In this document: positions 9,747-20,340 of the stretch, piece after piece | How the letters are laid out: each line of letters starts with the position of its first letter | Position numbering within the stretch: the stretch's first letter is position 1 | Assembly (NCBI GenBank): GCA_920105805.1 | Contig: CAKKTI010000181.1 | Coordinates: forward strand, 1-39,494 | From: Condylostoma magnum | Taxonomy: Eukaryota > Ciliophora > Heterotrichea > Heterotrichida > Condylostomatidae | Direction of reading: 5' to 3' | Length of the DNA stretch: 39,494 bases | Translations under genes and position numbers: made by a program | The notes under the pieces: model-generated | Databases searched by the model: none | What the model saw: the letters and a program-made list of their open reading frames with translations, nothing else | What the model was told of the DNA's origin: nothing

Positions 9747-11531
9747 CTATTCTTCAAGATTTGTCTTATTTAAATAAAGTTGTCTTAAATAATTTCTCAG
9801 TGGATAAATCTATTTTACGTTTTGTATAGTTAAATTTTGCATATGAGCTGAAATAATGTCTTCTTCTTGTATGATTTTCTATAAGATTTTTATTAATTCC
9901 TGGGTTAGTGACACTTGATTATGTAGGATTTACTTTTGCTTGATTCTATACCAAAGTGCAAATTTCAGCCTGATATTTGAGCATTTTTTTAAGATTTGCT
10001 CATCTGTTTAATAATCAGTAGGAAAACTGTTTAAAATCTCGAAATAAGTTTACTATGTTCTTTCAACTGCTTACAATTCAACTGAAACGTCAAAAGGAGT
10101 AGCTATTATAGGCAGATTTAAGTCCTGCTCAGATTTAATCAGCTTTCTATAGTATGTGATGATTTCTTGGTTCAATTTATTGTTTTTGACTTTTATTGTA
10201 ATTGCCACATCGTTCAAATGTGCTGTAGAAAGTTCATTTTTATAGGTTTTCTATACAATATCCTGTGCACTAACCAGCCCTGTTTTACCTAAGAACTTAG
10301 GATTTCAAAGCTTTACAATTACCGAGTCAAAAATATTGTTTTAAATAACAAATCCGTAATTAAGCAGTAAGTCTCTATTATTCAATTTATTATAGAATAG
10401 ATATACTTAAGTCCCTGCTTTAAAAGACGACTTTTAACCTGTATAAGCAACAACATAATCATCAGTATTTTCTTAATATCCATAAAGCTCCTATTCTTCC
10501 TCTTCTTCATCTTCTTCCTCATATTCCTCCTCCTCCTCCTCAGTCTCACTTTCATTTACAAGATATTCATCATCTGAACTACTTGCATAGCCTTCCATTA
10601 CTTGTGTTATGTTCCAAATTCTGTCAATATTCAGTAAATCATCTTAGCTTTGATTAGATTTTAAGTACTTTTCGAGTCTATTGGTTGAAGATTTAACAAT
10701 ATTACTCCCAGTAGATTTAAAAGAAGTTCCATTAAAGTCTCTGAAATCTATAGTTTCTTGATTTTACACTTATTACTAAATAACACTTTTTTCAAAATTA
10801 TCGAAACTTGCGCCTCCTATATAATGATTGAAATTTTGCAACAAAGGAATGAGCATTCCATTACCTATATCAAATTATCTAGTTTAAAGCACCATATAAG
10901 CCCATTTGTACATATTATACATTTCTCCACTCTAAGGAAATATATCAGGATATTAATTGAAAACTTCGCATAATGAATTGTAGTTATTATCAATATGTTC
11001 TGTGCATCTAGTAAACATACTTGCGAATATAGGATCTTATAGCTGATCAATGTCTTATTAGCTCCATTCTAATCCATTGCTTGCCTAATTAAGCATTCTT
11101 ATAAAGGGAAATCAGAAACTCCGCTCTCCTTTTAATCTCTCATATATCAAATACACACAAAATATATTGCTTACTTAATCCTCTCCTCCTTAGAACCAAT
11201 AAGGATTATTTTCAAATACATGGGCAATTTCACTATTATACGCTTTGGCTGGGGTTATAACCATGGAAATTGGTATAAATGTGAATGCTTTGTTATTTGA
11301 AATATCTATTTTAGCAGCGCATCCAATAAGGCCTTCTTTTCCAAATGCTACTGGGTATTCTATACTAGGGAAAATAGCGCCATTACTCTCAAGTCATTTT
11401 AGGTAATTTATGTATTTCAAGTCAGATTACAGCTTTTTAGTAAGCTCAACGTTAACTGACTTATCCCTCTTAGCCGGTGCTAAGGTTTTTCTTGATAAAG
11501 CTCCTCCACCGCCTTTTATTCTAGTTTCCAT
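9747..11531 (-). CDS. SET-domain protein lysine/histidine methyltransferase, SETD3/Rubisco-LSMT-like
   Basis: 594 aa. N-terminal SET region: YLKWLESNGAIFPSIEY, LIGCAAKIDISNNKAFTFIP, EIAHVFENNPYWF, RSFWFPFIRML (first W is TGA) and GNGMLIPLLQNFNHYI. The SET core ends with QVYLFYNKLNNRDLLLNYGF, the diagnostic YGF block of the SETD3/LSMT family. A helical Rubisco-LSMT substrate-binding-type domain follows. A long acidic insert (Glu-rich, around 10497-10560 on the plus strand) interrupts the SET domain. Members methylate Lys or actin His; the substrate here is unknown. The start ATG is one base after the TAA of the upstream gene. It ends LEE-TAG followed at once by another near-tandem TAG, with the next gene 17 bp on. 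Confidence 0.85.
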
Positions 11532-11532
11532 T

Positions 11533-13141
11533 TTAATTATTCAAGTACTAACTATCATGGAATTCCTGTCGGTATATTTTAATAAGGGATTTTGTTCTAT
11601 CTAGTTGTCTTTAGAGTGAGGAGAGCTTGCTTATGTACTGTTCCTCTATTTCTTGATTTTTGTTTTCTAGGTGTTTAATGCTTTGTAGTAATTAAGAGCG
11701 TTTGGGTTTGTCTATAGTGTATTTTTGAGGAGTTTTCTAAGGGTTTTTTATATCAGTGTATTGTAGAAGTCTTTCTATAATTAGAAATAGTCCTTTTGTT
11801 ACCTGAAAAAGCCCATATGCAAATTCAGGGACTATTTCAACCATGCATTTAGTTAGATTTCGTGTTTATTTAGAGTAGTCTAGAATCACATTCTTTACTT
11901 CTTATATCGATTTATCACTGTAGAATTAGACTAGTTGGGAATCAATAGTGTGTTTTATTCCATCTCCTAATGATTAAGCTCTATTTCTGTATTTTTCAAT
12001 TTTTTACACAACTTTATCATTACTTTTAATGCTTTTCTACTTTTGTATAGGTGGCAGATTCTGTCTAAATGATAGGAAATTGCTGCTTAAAGTTTTCCTG
12101 TTCTCTTATATACTGTTTTTGTAGTCTGTAATTCGTTATAAATCGTAGTTGATTTCCTTAATTCTTCTTTACAGATTTACATCAGTTTACAGTTAATTTT
12201 AGATCTAAAACTTACTTTAAATTCCTTTCGTTTAAGGTGGCAGAATGAATCTCAGCTAGTATTAAGTCCCATTTACTAGATTACACTACCTATCTCCCAC
12301 TTTCAGCTAAAAAGGTATTTACTAGCTATCTTATCTTCTATTTTACAACGCAGTATTAGTAGTCAGCAATGCTTCAAATGATAATCTATCATTTATTTCG
12401 TATTTATCTGAATTATTCTAGCAAGAATCGCATGTGTAGTTATCGGTAAGAAATTGACTTAAGTAACTGTTACTGCATATTCTNNNNNNNNNNNNNNNNN
12501 NNNNNNNNNNNNNNNNNNNNNNNNNNNNNNNNNNNNNNNNNNNNNNNNNNNNNNNNNNNNNNNNNNNNNNNNNNNNNNNNNNNTCTATCATTTATTTCGT
12601 ATTTATCTGAATTATTCTAGCAAGAATCGCATGTGTAGTTATCGGTAAGAAATTGACTTAAGTAACTGTTACTGCATATTCTGCATACACAAATATTAGT
12701 AAACTCGGATAAATCAAAGTTGTAATTTTGAATCACATCTTCTGTCTTATTCTTCTGCTTTTTATAACAATCACATTTACATATATTACAACCCTTGCGC
12801 CGCCTTAAGTTGAAAAGTCTGGCAGGTTTTGGCTCTTCTGTAGTTCTAGTATCGTTAAAATTATCTAGCAAATACTCCAGCAAGCATTGTTAATTTTACT
12901 CGATAATTTCCTAGCAATGGTCAATAAAAGGCTGTATTATCCTCAGTTCTTTTATTTTCTTGAAATATTCTTGATTAGCATTTCAGTTGTTTGCTAAATT
13001 CGGCTTAGAATTTGAAATTTGGGGATTAGGAGTGGAGGATCTTACATTTTTCTGGCTTAAACCACTATTGAAGCGATTTTTGAGCTCATTGAGCTGTTGA
13101 TAAAACTTTCCGCTTAGTTGACACCTTGCAGATTGAGCCAT
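11533..13141 (-). CDS. Cys-rich (zinc-binding type) coiled-coil protein, interrupted by a false assembly gap
   Basis: No family recognised. After removing the 100 Ns and one copy of the 99-bp duplication, the frame is continuous for 469 aa. It begins MAQSARCQLSGKFYQQLNEL. Near residues 120-180 there are paired Cys clusters: CNICKCDC, then CVCRICSNS and CDSC, which look like a treble-clef or double zinc knuckle. The C-terminal half is Gln/Lys-rich and helical, with a predicted coiled coil (SIKHLENKNQEIEEQY, LSSLQRQLDRTKSLIKIYRQ) at the very end. TAA 11533-11535 is taken as stop; TAG seven codons earlier is an alternative. MORN is upstream with a 187-bp spacer; SET follows after 1 bp. RING-like E3 activity is possible but not shown. 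Confidence 0.65.
12385..12483. repeat. Left copy of a 99-bp direct duplication flanking the N gap
   Basis: Identical, base for base as far as I can read, to 12584-12682. It begins TCTATCATTTATTTCGTATT and ends GCATATTCT. It lies inside the coding region of the Cys-rich gene, where a duplication would break the frame. Confidence 0.97.
12484..12583. other. 100-N scaffold gap, probably spurious (overlapping contig ends)
   Basis: Exactly 100 Ns with the same 99-bp sequence on both sides. The two contig ends overlap and were not merged. Collapsing N plus one copy (199 bases) restores an open frame in the Cys-rich coiled-coil gene. Confidence 0.97.
12584..12682. repeat. Right copy of the 99-bp direct duplication flanking the N gap
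   Basis: Same sequence as 12385-12483. It continues into unique sequence coding for the CVCRIC cluster of the Cys-rich gene. Confidence 0.97.
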
Positions 13142-13328
13142 GTTATTATAAAAATATCAGATAAAGTTTTTCCGCAAGAAATTCGGAGTCGGATTGTATC
13201 ATCACCATTTATAAAAATTATTATTAATCAATAACCCCTTTATCAAATTTCCAATAGAAAACTTAAACGTGCAGTTTCTCTATTAACCAACCCTCTTTTA
13301 TTTTATATAGAACAATACGTAAATTTAT

Positions 13329-14285
13329 TTAACTTATCCATCTTTCTCTCTTGCCATTATTCCACATGCCTTCTTTCTTCCCAGTAACCGGATGATAAAA
13401 TACTCCCCTCCCATGCTATTTTCCCCCTTTCCAATGTCCTTTATACCTTCTGCCATCAGGCCATCTAAAAATACCGTATCCTTATTTCTTATCATTTCTA
13501 TACTCTCCCTTATACATCCTTCCATCCGTCCAAGTAAAAATCCCAGTTCCATCCATCTGATTAGCCTTCCACCCTCCGCTATACTGCCTTCCATCATTCC
13601 AAGAGTAAACCCCGATTCCCTGTATATTATTATTATAAAACTCTCCCTCATATACAGACCCATCCGACCAATAGAACTTCCCAGCTCCATGCTTCATGCC
13701 GTTCTTATACTCCCCCTGGTACTTAGCCCCATCAGGCCAAGTCTCTACTCCGAATCCATTCTACTTATCATTACTCCACTCCCCTTCATACCTCGCCCCA
13801 TCATTATGGTAATACAATCCCTTGCCACACGCCTTGTCATTCCTCCAAATACCCTCGTATACATCCCCATCCGCATGTATCAACCTTCCCTTCCCATTGG
13901 CCTTACCATACTCCCAAAAGCCCTCGTATATAGAGCCATCACTCCATATCTGCATACCTTTCCCATGCTTCAAGGAATTAAACCATTCTCCTATATAAAT
14001 AGCATTGTTTTCTAATAAAACAGGTTTTTTCTGTATTACTTAAAGCTGTTGACTGGGCACAAAGTCAGAATAGTCAAAATCACCAAATTTCTTAAGAGAT
14101 GCTCGAGTTGCCGCGTTTGAGTAGTCTGGAACAGTATCTAATTCCCTCGCTTTTTCTGGAGAGGTGTCTGCACTTGAGTCAAGAAGTGGAGACTATACAC
14201 GACTACAATAAACCCGTTTAATTTGAATACGGGTTAAATACCCTCTTAAAATACTTTACAGTCTTACTATATCATCTATGTTCAT
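13329..14285 (-). CDS. IQ-motif plus MORN-repeat protein
   Basis: 318 aa. An N-terminal IQ motif ([16 protein letters not shown], residues 9-24) should bind calmodulin-type proteins. A short linker is followed from about residue 95 by eight consecutive MORN repeats of 23 residues, each with the core G-x-G-x2-x-W-x-D-G-x2-Y-E-G (for example [20 protein letters not shown]). MORN proteins attach to membranes or cytoskeleton and are abundant at ciliate basal bodies. The last repeat ends [11 protein letters not shown], the usual end of ciliate MORN proteins, and no TGA lies in frame for a long way after, so this gene shows TAA acting as stop. Gln within repeats is also encoded by TAA/TAG (DKQNGFG, GKQHGRG). 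It starts 109 bp head-to-head from GLTP. Confidence 0.92.
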
Positions 14286-14394
14286 ATAAAAATTAAGTTT
14301 ATCCGAGGTATCATTATTCACTTTATCCCTAGATAATGAATACTCTAACTCATTAGTTTCTCTAAAGCAAGTATTACAGCTTACTCCCATATAA
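14286..14394. promoter_or_regulatory. Divergent spacer between MORN and GLTP genes
   Basis: 109 bp between the two start codons. It presumably holds both promoters; no specific element was recognised. Confidence 0.3.
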
Positions 14395-15006
14395 ATGTCT
14401 TTTAATTATAATAGTTTGCTAGAGAACCTGGCTTGGTGTGGGGATGACACCAGTTCTATTAAGGTAAAGTACTTTGCAGATGCTATGATTGATTTCAGTG
14501 ATGCTATAGATGGACTAGGGTAACCTTTAAGTGGAATTAAGGCCAGTTTTACATAAAGAGCTTAAACTTTAAGGAAAAATATTACTGAGTAGAACACTGA
14601 TATAGACTTACAGACAGTGATTGCATAGGAAGTACAGGAAGGCAAAACTGTTTCTACTAAAGAATACTAATCCACTACACAGATTGTACTATAATTTATA
14701 TGGTTTTTAGAACTAATGAACGGAGTACTGCCTAAACTTATGGGAGATGGAAGGACTATGCGGGAAATTTGTCAGGAAGGCTATGAGTAGTTCTTAGAGC
14801 CGCATATTGACCAGGATGACACTTTTTCTATATTCACAGCGAGAAATGTACTGTAGAATTTACCAGATTTTGATACGTTCTATGGAAACTTTTTTGCTAA
14901 TAGATCAGAAATCACGAGATCTGAGATCATTTTAGCACTGCATGAGGCAATACAGCCTGTATTAGAGGAACTGATTAAGTTTTATAGGGCAAATGGACTA
15001 ATTTAG
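14395..15006 (+). CDS. Glycolipid transfer protein (GLTP-fold) domain protein
   Basis: 203 aa, the size of GLTP (209 aa) and covering the whole fold. Seen: FADAMIDFSDAIDGLGQPLS aligned with the ligand-entry helices, DIDLQTVIAQEVQEGKTVST matching the GLTP ILEVEKE region, QFIWFLELMNGVLPKL in the WLKRGL position, and a His near residue 142 (FLEPHID) where GLTP has its headgroup His. The Asp that binds the sugar headgroup (KAD in GLTP) is Ser here (GIKASF), so the lipid headgroup may differ, as in ceramide-1-phosphate types. GLTP proteins move sphingolipids between membranes in the cytosol. It ends ANGLI-TAG-TAA, a tandem stop. The convergent LITAF gene ends 30 bp away. Confidence 0.75.
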
Positions 15007-15036
15007 TAAAATTCATTTTATATGAGTAATTACAAA

Positions 15037-15972
15037 TCACATACAAATCTTGGCCAAAATTCTCTGACATCTCGAGCACCTGTGAACAGTGACCAAACTT
15101 CCTATAAAATTAGTCTGTCCAAAGCAGCAAATAAAATTAGTAATTTTACTCAAAGGATGCCTACTCTAACTCTCAAAAACAACCAGTGTCTTTTATTACT
15201 TAGAACAATAGTTGCAAAAAACAATGCAAGGCTACTACCCAAAGGTCACCTATGATTCTATATTTTTCACCTTTTTCAGCTGAGTTTCGTATGGAAAGGA
15301 GGTGTTTTCAGGGGTTGAGGGAAGTCGGGTTTAATCGTTTATTTATGTGTGCGCTGTGGTTAGAAATTCCTCTAGGTGGTCTGAGCATTCCGCCAGCTCT
15401 CTCTTATAAGAGCCATCCGAGCTGGATAGAACAACTGAAACTCTTTCAACTGTACTGGGACATGTAGTCTTTTCAGATTTTTAAACAGGGGAGTCGTTTA
15501 TGATTACACTGTTATTCGAGTACCCGGAACTATAACTATCGTCTAAAGGCTACGAGCAAAAAGACACAGTTTTCCTTCTCGTAGAGCAGTTTTACTTAAA
15601 ACTGCTGCGTTTTGGCTTAATTGGAGATTTTAGATCTCGAGGAGGAGGTTGCGCCTGATTTATAAGCTTTTACTGTGTGTTTGCTCTTTTTAGGAGTTTC
15701 AAAGGAAGAATTTTCCTTTCAGGGTTTTCGTTTTCATTATATGTAAGCAGCTTTTGGCAGGTTTTTCGTTGTGGCGGTTCCGGCTTATCTAATAATTATT
15801 TTTGGGATAGTCTTAATCCATTGTTGAATTCCAGGGAATCAGTAGTTGGAGTGCATTTTCGTTCAGATAAACGTTTTTAAAGCTGGGAGTCGGATATTGA
15901 GTCGGAGGTTTTGCTGGGATCGGTGAATTGTCTGTATGAAATTATCTGTTTAATTGGAGTCGTTGTTTCCAT
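15037..15972 (-). CDS. Protein with C-terminal LITAF-type zinc-binding domain (LITAF-1)
   Basis: 311 aa. The first 230 residues are low-complexity and Ser/Thr/Pro/Lys-rich (METTTPIKQIISYRQF, KSPIKPKRSS, SYSSGYSNNSV), probably disordered. The C-terminus carries a LITAF-like domain: C-x2-C (IVFCNYC, near 252), a short hydrophobic segment (FICCFGQ), then C-x2-C (VTVHRCSRCQRILAKI, near 300). The hydrophobic insert is shorter than in canonical LITAF, so membrane insertion may be weaker. LITAF domains sit on the cytosolic face of endosomes and lysosomes. It ends in TGA at 15037-15039. It is unlike LITAF-2 at 33046 outside the Cys pattern. Confidence 0.72.
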
Positions 15973-17553
15973 TTGAAAATTATTAAAATATGCACTTTAC
16001 GTAAAGAAGGGAATTAGAAAAATTGGAAATAAGGATTATTGTATGGCTGATTAATAGGAATTGTAGTGCTTGATGGAAATATTAACAGAGTTTTGAATGA
16101 TTGTTTATGAAGCTGTAAAATTCTAATGTATAAGGACTAAATTGATTGTATTTTGAGTTAATATAATTAGAAAAATTTAAAGTGTTGTATATCTATTTAA
16201 TATCAGCTCAATGGCATTAAGTGCATGATTACCTTATAGTTGGTGTCTTATATATCAACCTTCAATATATAATGAGTTTAGTGTTTATTAATTTAGCAAA
16301 TTCAAACAGCATATATATTAAAAGTTATGATGATTAGGTATATTAATTGATTATAACTGTATGAATTATCAAATGCAATTACATCTGTGATCTTAAAGCA
16401 TTATATTATCTGTGAAAAGTGGCTTTTTATTCAGGTTCAAATAGGTAATGTGCTGGAGTATAGATTAGCTTATTTATTTATAATAACATATTAAAATATG
16501 TAATAGTGAGTTGATTATTCTTTTCTATATTTGATATACTTTATATAATCTTTTAGTTTTCTGATACTTGTAGATATTATTCAATTTAGTATATTAATTC
16601 CTGTTATGCTTGCAAAATTACAATTCAGAAGTTTCCTTATCCTCGAGGTTAGAATCTTTAAAACATTGGTGATTATATTTATATCTTTCTCCATATTGGT
16701 AATATAAGATGCTTTAAATATAGCTTTTATTTACTTAATTCCTTATTATAAAAGCTTAAAATGATTTTTATCAAGCACTTTTATTGTCTCTAAATTTTGA
16801 CTCTCTTAGTTTATTTTTACAACATTTTACTAAAATTTACTATCTTCTACATTAGTATTTGTTTCAAATATATAATTGAGTATAAATCCCATTTGCATAT
16901 CAGATTGGCAATATTCCTGTCATAAGATATAATACTTCTATTGGTGTATTTAGTGGTAATCTGAAATAAATTTAAAATGGCATGGAAGAAGATTTGGCGG
17001 AAATAGCCACATAAATATTTTTACTAATAAATTAGTAAGTGGAGAAATTTTCATAATTCAAGAGGAGAATAAATATATTTAACAGCGTTTTTAGATAACT
17101 GCAAACTCGTAGATTTGAATTCTCTTACTAAGCTATCTAATTTGAATAAAAGGGGGTAATTGTTAAAAAATATTAAATGCCATATGTACCTCGATCTTCT
17201 TTCTGATCTTGAAATAATCACTCTAATTTTAATCCTGAAATTAGTAGTGATCATGACTTCATTATTATAATAATCTTTTGCATATAAGATTTAAATGTGT
17301 GGGTAAATCGAAGCTATGAAGTAATCATAGAATTTAACTTAAGGTATATTATTATCTGTATTGCTTAACAAATGCGTGTTGGAGCAATCAATTGTACTTT
17401 CTTTACAATATTCATTGTCAATTCAATACTATTAACCTTTTAAATTATGAAATAAGCGTATAAACTACTCAAATTCAATGACAAAAGTTTGAATGACCCT
17501 TAAAATAATCCATTTTATATATACATAAATAGTAGGCTAGTTTGACTTAAAAA
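15973..17553. other. Long AT-rich spacer with one possible LINE relic
   Basis: 1.58 kb between the starts of LITAF-1 and the WD40 gene. Strongly AT-rich, with no RNA gene recognised. Long frames stay open on both strands only because stop codons are sense. The only protein-like signal is a reverse-transcriptase C-terminal motif on the minus strand near 16850-17000, listed separately. Confidence 0.5.
16600..17010 (-). mobile_element. Possible LINE reverse-transcriptase C-terminal relic
   Basis: On the minus strand one frame reads FRLPLNTPIEVLYLMTGILP followed by IWYANGIYTQLYIW. This resembles the post-catalytic block of non-LTR reverse transcriptases (roughly LP-x-TP-x-E-x-LYLE-x-G-x-LPIRY-x2-x-RRLxYL). 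The YADD core, the endonuclease and a poly-A tail were not found around it, and the flanking frame is not convincing. If real, it is an old, decayed fragment. The boundaries are rough. Confidence 0.4.
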
Positions 17554-19023
17554 ATGGAAATTTAACCAATCATCGATATGCTTATCTCTGGACTCGATTT
17601 TAACATGATTTGCTAGAAGCTTCAGTACTAACCTAATTCACCTGAAAAGGAAGAAGTTTAAAAGCTTTTAAAGGGTTATTACTTCAAATAAAGGGAATTC
17701 AAGCAGTTTTAGAACAATATCAGAAATCAATCATGTGAAAGTATACTCAAAAGAACGTTATGTTTAAAAAGGCTATTCACTCTGTAAAACTATGATTTAA
17801 TTACATACTTCATTGAGGAGTTTATATATTAGTATAGACTTAAGGTAAGACACTTTTATTACCTTGATAAGCTGGTTAAATGTCCTGATTAAGCTGCTCG
17901 GATTATTGAAAAAGTTTATTAAGATTAGTTATAAAGAATAAAAATTAACAGCTATGGAGAGATATAATGAAGGCTTATATTTATTGAAAAGGATCCTTAG
18001 ATTTAAAGCAATCTTGCCCTTAAATGAATAATGAAAGCTCATAAAAGGAATTCAAAGAGGGGAATTGAAAAAGCTGGGGAATATATATAGTATTTAAGCA
18101 GGTAATTAGAACTCCAAAGAAAAAAGTATAAAAGAAAGCTATAAACTTAGGTAATAGGACTGTGTAAATGACCTATACAATCAGTAAGTATTTCTAGGAG
18201 TGAGTAGTTCGTTGTAAGTGGAGGATTTGATAAGAAAGTAAGACTGTGGGATTTGGTAGACTCAAATAGAAACAGAATCATTGGGAAGCATGGGGGTTAT
18301 GTATTCTCAGTAAGTATTTCTAAAAATGAGCAGCTTATTGTAAGTGGAGGAGATAAAGTAAGATTGTGAGACTTACATGACCCAAATAGAAACAGAGTTA
18401 TTGGGGAGCATGGTGATTATGTATTATCAGTAAGGATTTCTAGAAGTGAGCAGTTCATTGTAAGTGGTGGAAATGATAATAAAGTAAGATTATGGGATTT
18501 ACAAGACACAAATAGAAACAGAATCATTGGGAAGCATGGTAGTCTAGTATTATCAGTAAGTATTTCTAGAAGTGAGTAATTCATTGTAAGTGGAGGAGAT
18601 GATGGGAAAGTAAAATTGTGAGATTTATAAGACTCAACTAGAAACAGAATTATTGGGGAGCATGATAGGTATATAAATTAAGTTTGCATTTCTAGAAGTG
18701 AGCAGTTCATTGTAAGTGGTGGAGATGATAGGAAAGTAAGATTGTGGGACTTACGCAATCCAACTAGAAGCAGAATTATTGGACAGCATAATGATTAGGT
18801 ATTTTCCGTAAGCATTTCCAGAAGTGAGCAGTTCATTGTAAGTGGAGGAGATAAAGTAATACTGTGGGACTTACAAGACTAAAATAAAAACAGAGTTATT
18901 AGGAAGCGTAAGTTTTATGAAAATTCAATAAGTATTTCCAGGGGTAATCAGTTTATTGTAACTGGTGAAGGGAAACTTATAGGTGTAAAAGGTAATTATA
19001 AGTTAATTTTATTGGAGCTTTAG
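17554..19023 (+). CDS. WD40-repeat protein with near-identical tandem repeats
   Basis: 489 aa. Residues 1-210 are helical and basic (KRNSKRGIEKAGEYIQYL). Six strong WD repeats of about 42 residues follow from near residue 210, each with SISRSEQFIVSGG and KVRLWDL, plus a seventh degenerate unit that lacks WD. The repeats are so alike at DNA level that they expose the code: the same Trp is TGG in four units and TGA in two (18367-18369, 18619-18621), and the same Gln is CAG, TAG (18205-18207) or TAA (18577-18579). Two units lack two residues before KV. The high similarity suggests recent repeat expansion or gene conversion. Ends LILLEL-TAG. A binding platform of unknown partner. Confidence 0.85.
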
Positions 19024-20340
19024 CTAGTAACTTTATCTTAGTTTAATTCGGTTAATAGCTTTATATCCAAACTAAATATTATGTTTACTTTCATAATAAT
19101 TAAGTATCAAGCCACTCTTTAAAACTTCGCTTAAGCCAGCTGGTATATTAATAAAACTAATATACTTTACTAAATATATTCGATGAGAATAATACATTGG
19201 TAAGTTTTATTAACCATAAAATGATAATATATACCATTATAAAGGAATTGCTGCAATTCTGCATACCCAAAAATTAGCTATTTGTTTAGAGCTTAATATC
19301 ATAAGTCAGTATATATTGCATTATAAAATTTAACTATATTAATTATAGATAATTAATAGTAAATAGCTAAGTTTAATTGATTTTTATGCTATAAAAGGTT
19401 ATTTTGATAAATGTCAGTTACTAAATATAGGAGCAATTGTTGTATAGTATGTCTATGAAGTTCAGTTTAATAACTTTATATGCATTATATTATGGATGCT
19501 AATTTCTATGGATATTTTTATTAATAAAGCTAGAAATTAATATATTTCACATGCATGTTAGAAAGCTTAATATTTAAATTATATCCTAATGAATGAATTT
19601 GTATAATTTTCAGATGATATTGTTATATATAGTAAAAAACGAATTATTATATAAGCTGTTAATAAATTGAATAGTATATACCAATCCTATTCTGATTGTA
19701 TCAAGAAATAGTAATTCAATAAACTTTAAAAGATAGTAATGATAGGAAAATCTTTTATAGTCTGTATTCATAAAATTGATTTTGGAAAATAGATGTTTAA
19801 TCGAAATTACATTAGCTTGCTAATTTGTTCTCATAATATAATCATTATAGTAATTTTTGCCCTATGGGAAATAAGAATTAGGATAATTTTAAAATTATTT
19901 CTAGTTTAACAATTAGTATAGCGGCCATTAAGTTGATAGTAAGTTAAATCTATGATATTGAATACTTACTAACATTTGTAAGATTATGAAAAAGTTGTCA
20001 TAATTTGAAAGTAGATAATTATAATAGTTCTCTAAATATCTCATTATATCAAAACGTGCTTAGCCCTGTATATTATTTATACTTCTCTTGTGACTAAAAT
20101 ATACTAGCTAGTTTAATCCTATTGTTGAGTTACCACTTAAAACACCTAATTTCATATATTAAGTTTATCTATGATATAATATAGTAAAAATTTTACATTT
20201 TTCCTATTGAAATACAAAAAGAGTAAATCGAAAAATAACTAAATCATTTTAACCGTGCAAAACGCTCAAACTTTATACAGAATGCTATTAATCTCCCATA
20301 ATTAGTTAGTAAATTTAAATCCTACAATTTCTATTTAATA
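19024..20340. other. Long AT-rich spacer with a possible reverse-transcriptase fragment
   Basis: 1.3 kb between the WD40 gene and the large membrane-protein gene. Very AT-rich, with no RNA gene or convincing host ORF. One plus-strand frame near 19590-19700 contains a reverse-transcriptase-like SDD motif, listed separately. Confidence 0.5.
19590..19760 (+). mobile_element. Possible reverse-transcriptase core fragment (xxDD motif)
   Basis: The plus frame reads NEFVQFSDDIVIYSKKR then IIIQAVNKLNSIYQ, resembling the catalytic YADD-I/L-V-I block and following helix of LINE reverse transcriptases. Upstream palm motifs are not clear. Together with the minus-strand relic at 16.6-17.0 kb it suggests that these two spacers once received LINE insertions, in opposite orientations. 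The signal is short and could be chance in AT-rich DNA. Confidence 0.3.

Noticed and set aside
10497-10560. Repetitive CTTCTTCCTC-type tract considered as a simple-repeat element
   Set aside because: It encodes the Glu-rich acidic insert of the SET protein on the minus strand and stays in frame.
15585-15606. Near-perfect hairpin AGCAGTTTTA-CT-TAAAACTGCT that could be a terminator or RNA gene stem
   Set aside because: It lies inside the coding region of LITAF-1, and no surrounding conserved RNA structure or snRNA/SRP motif was seen; likely chance.
15252-15900. GC-richer stretch with plus-strand ORFs (15252-15467, 15677-15880) considered as genes or a structured RNA
   Set aside because: The minus strand reads as the continuous LITAF-1 protein with a zinc domain; the plus ORFs are its shadows.
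18180-18960. Regularly spaced near-identical units that could suggest a CRISPR-like or satellite array
   Set aside because: Units of about 126 bp keep one open frame with SGG...LWDL cores; it is a WD40 coding array.
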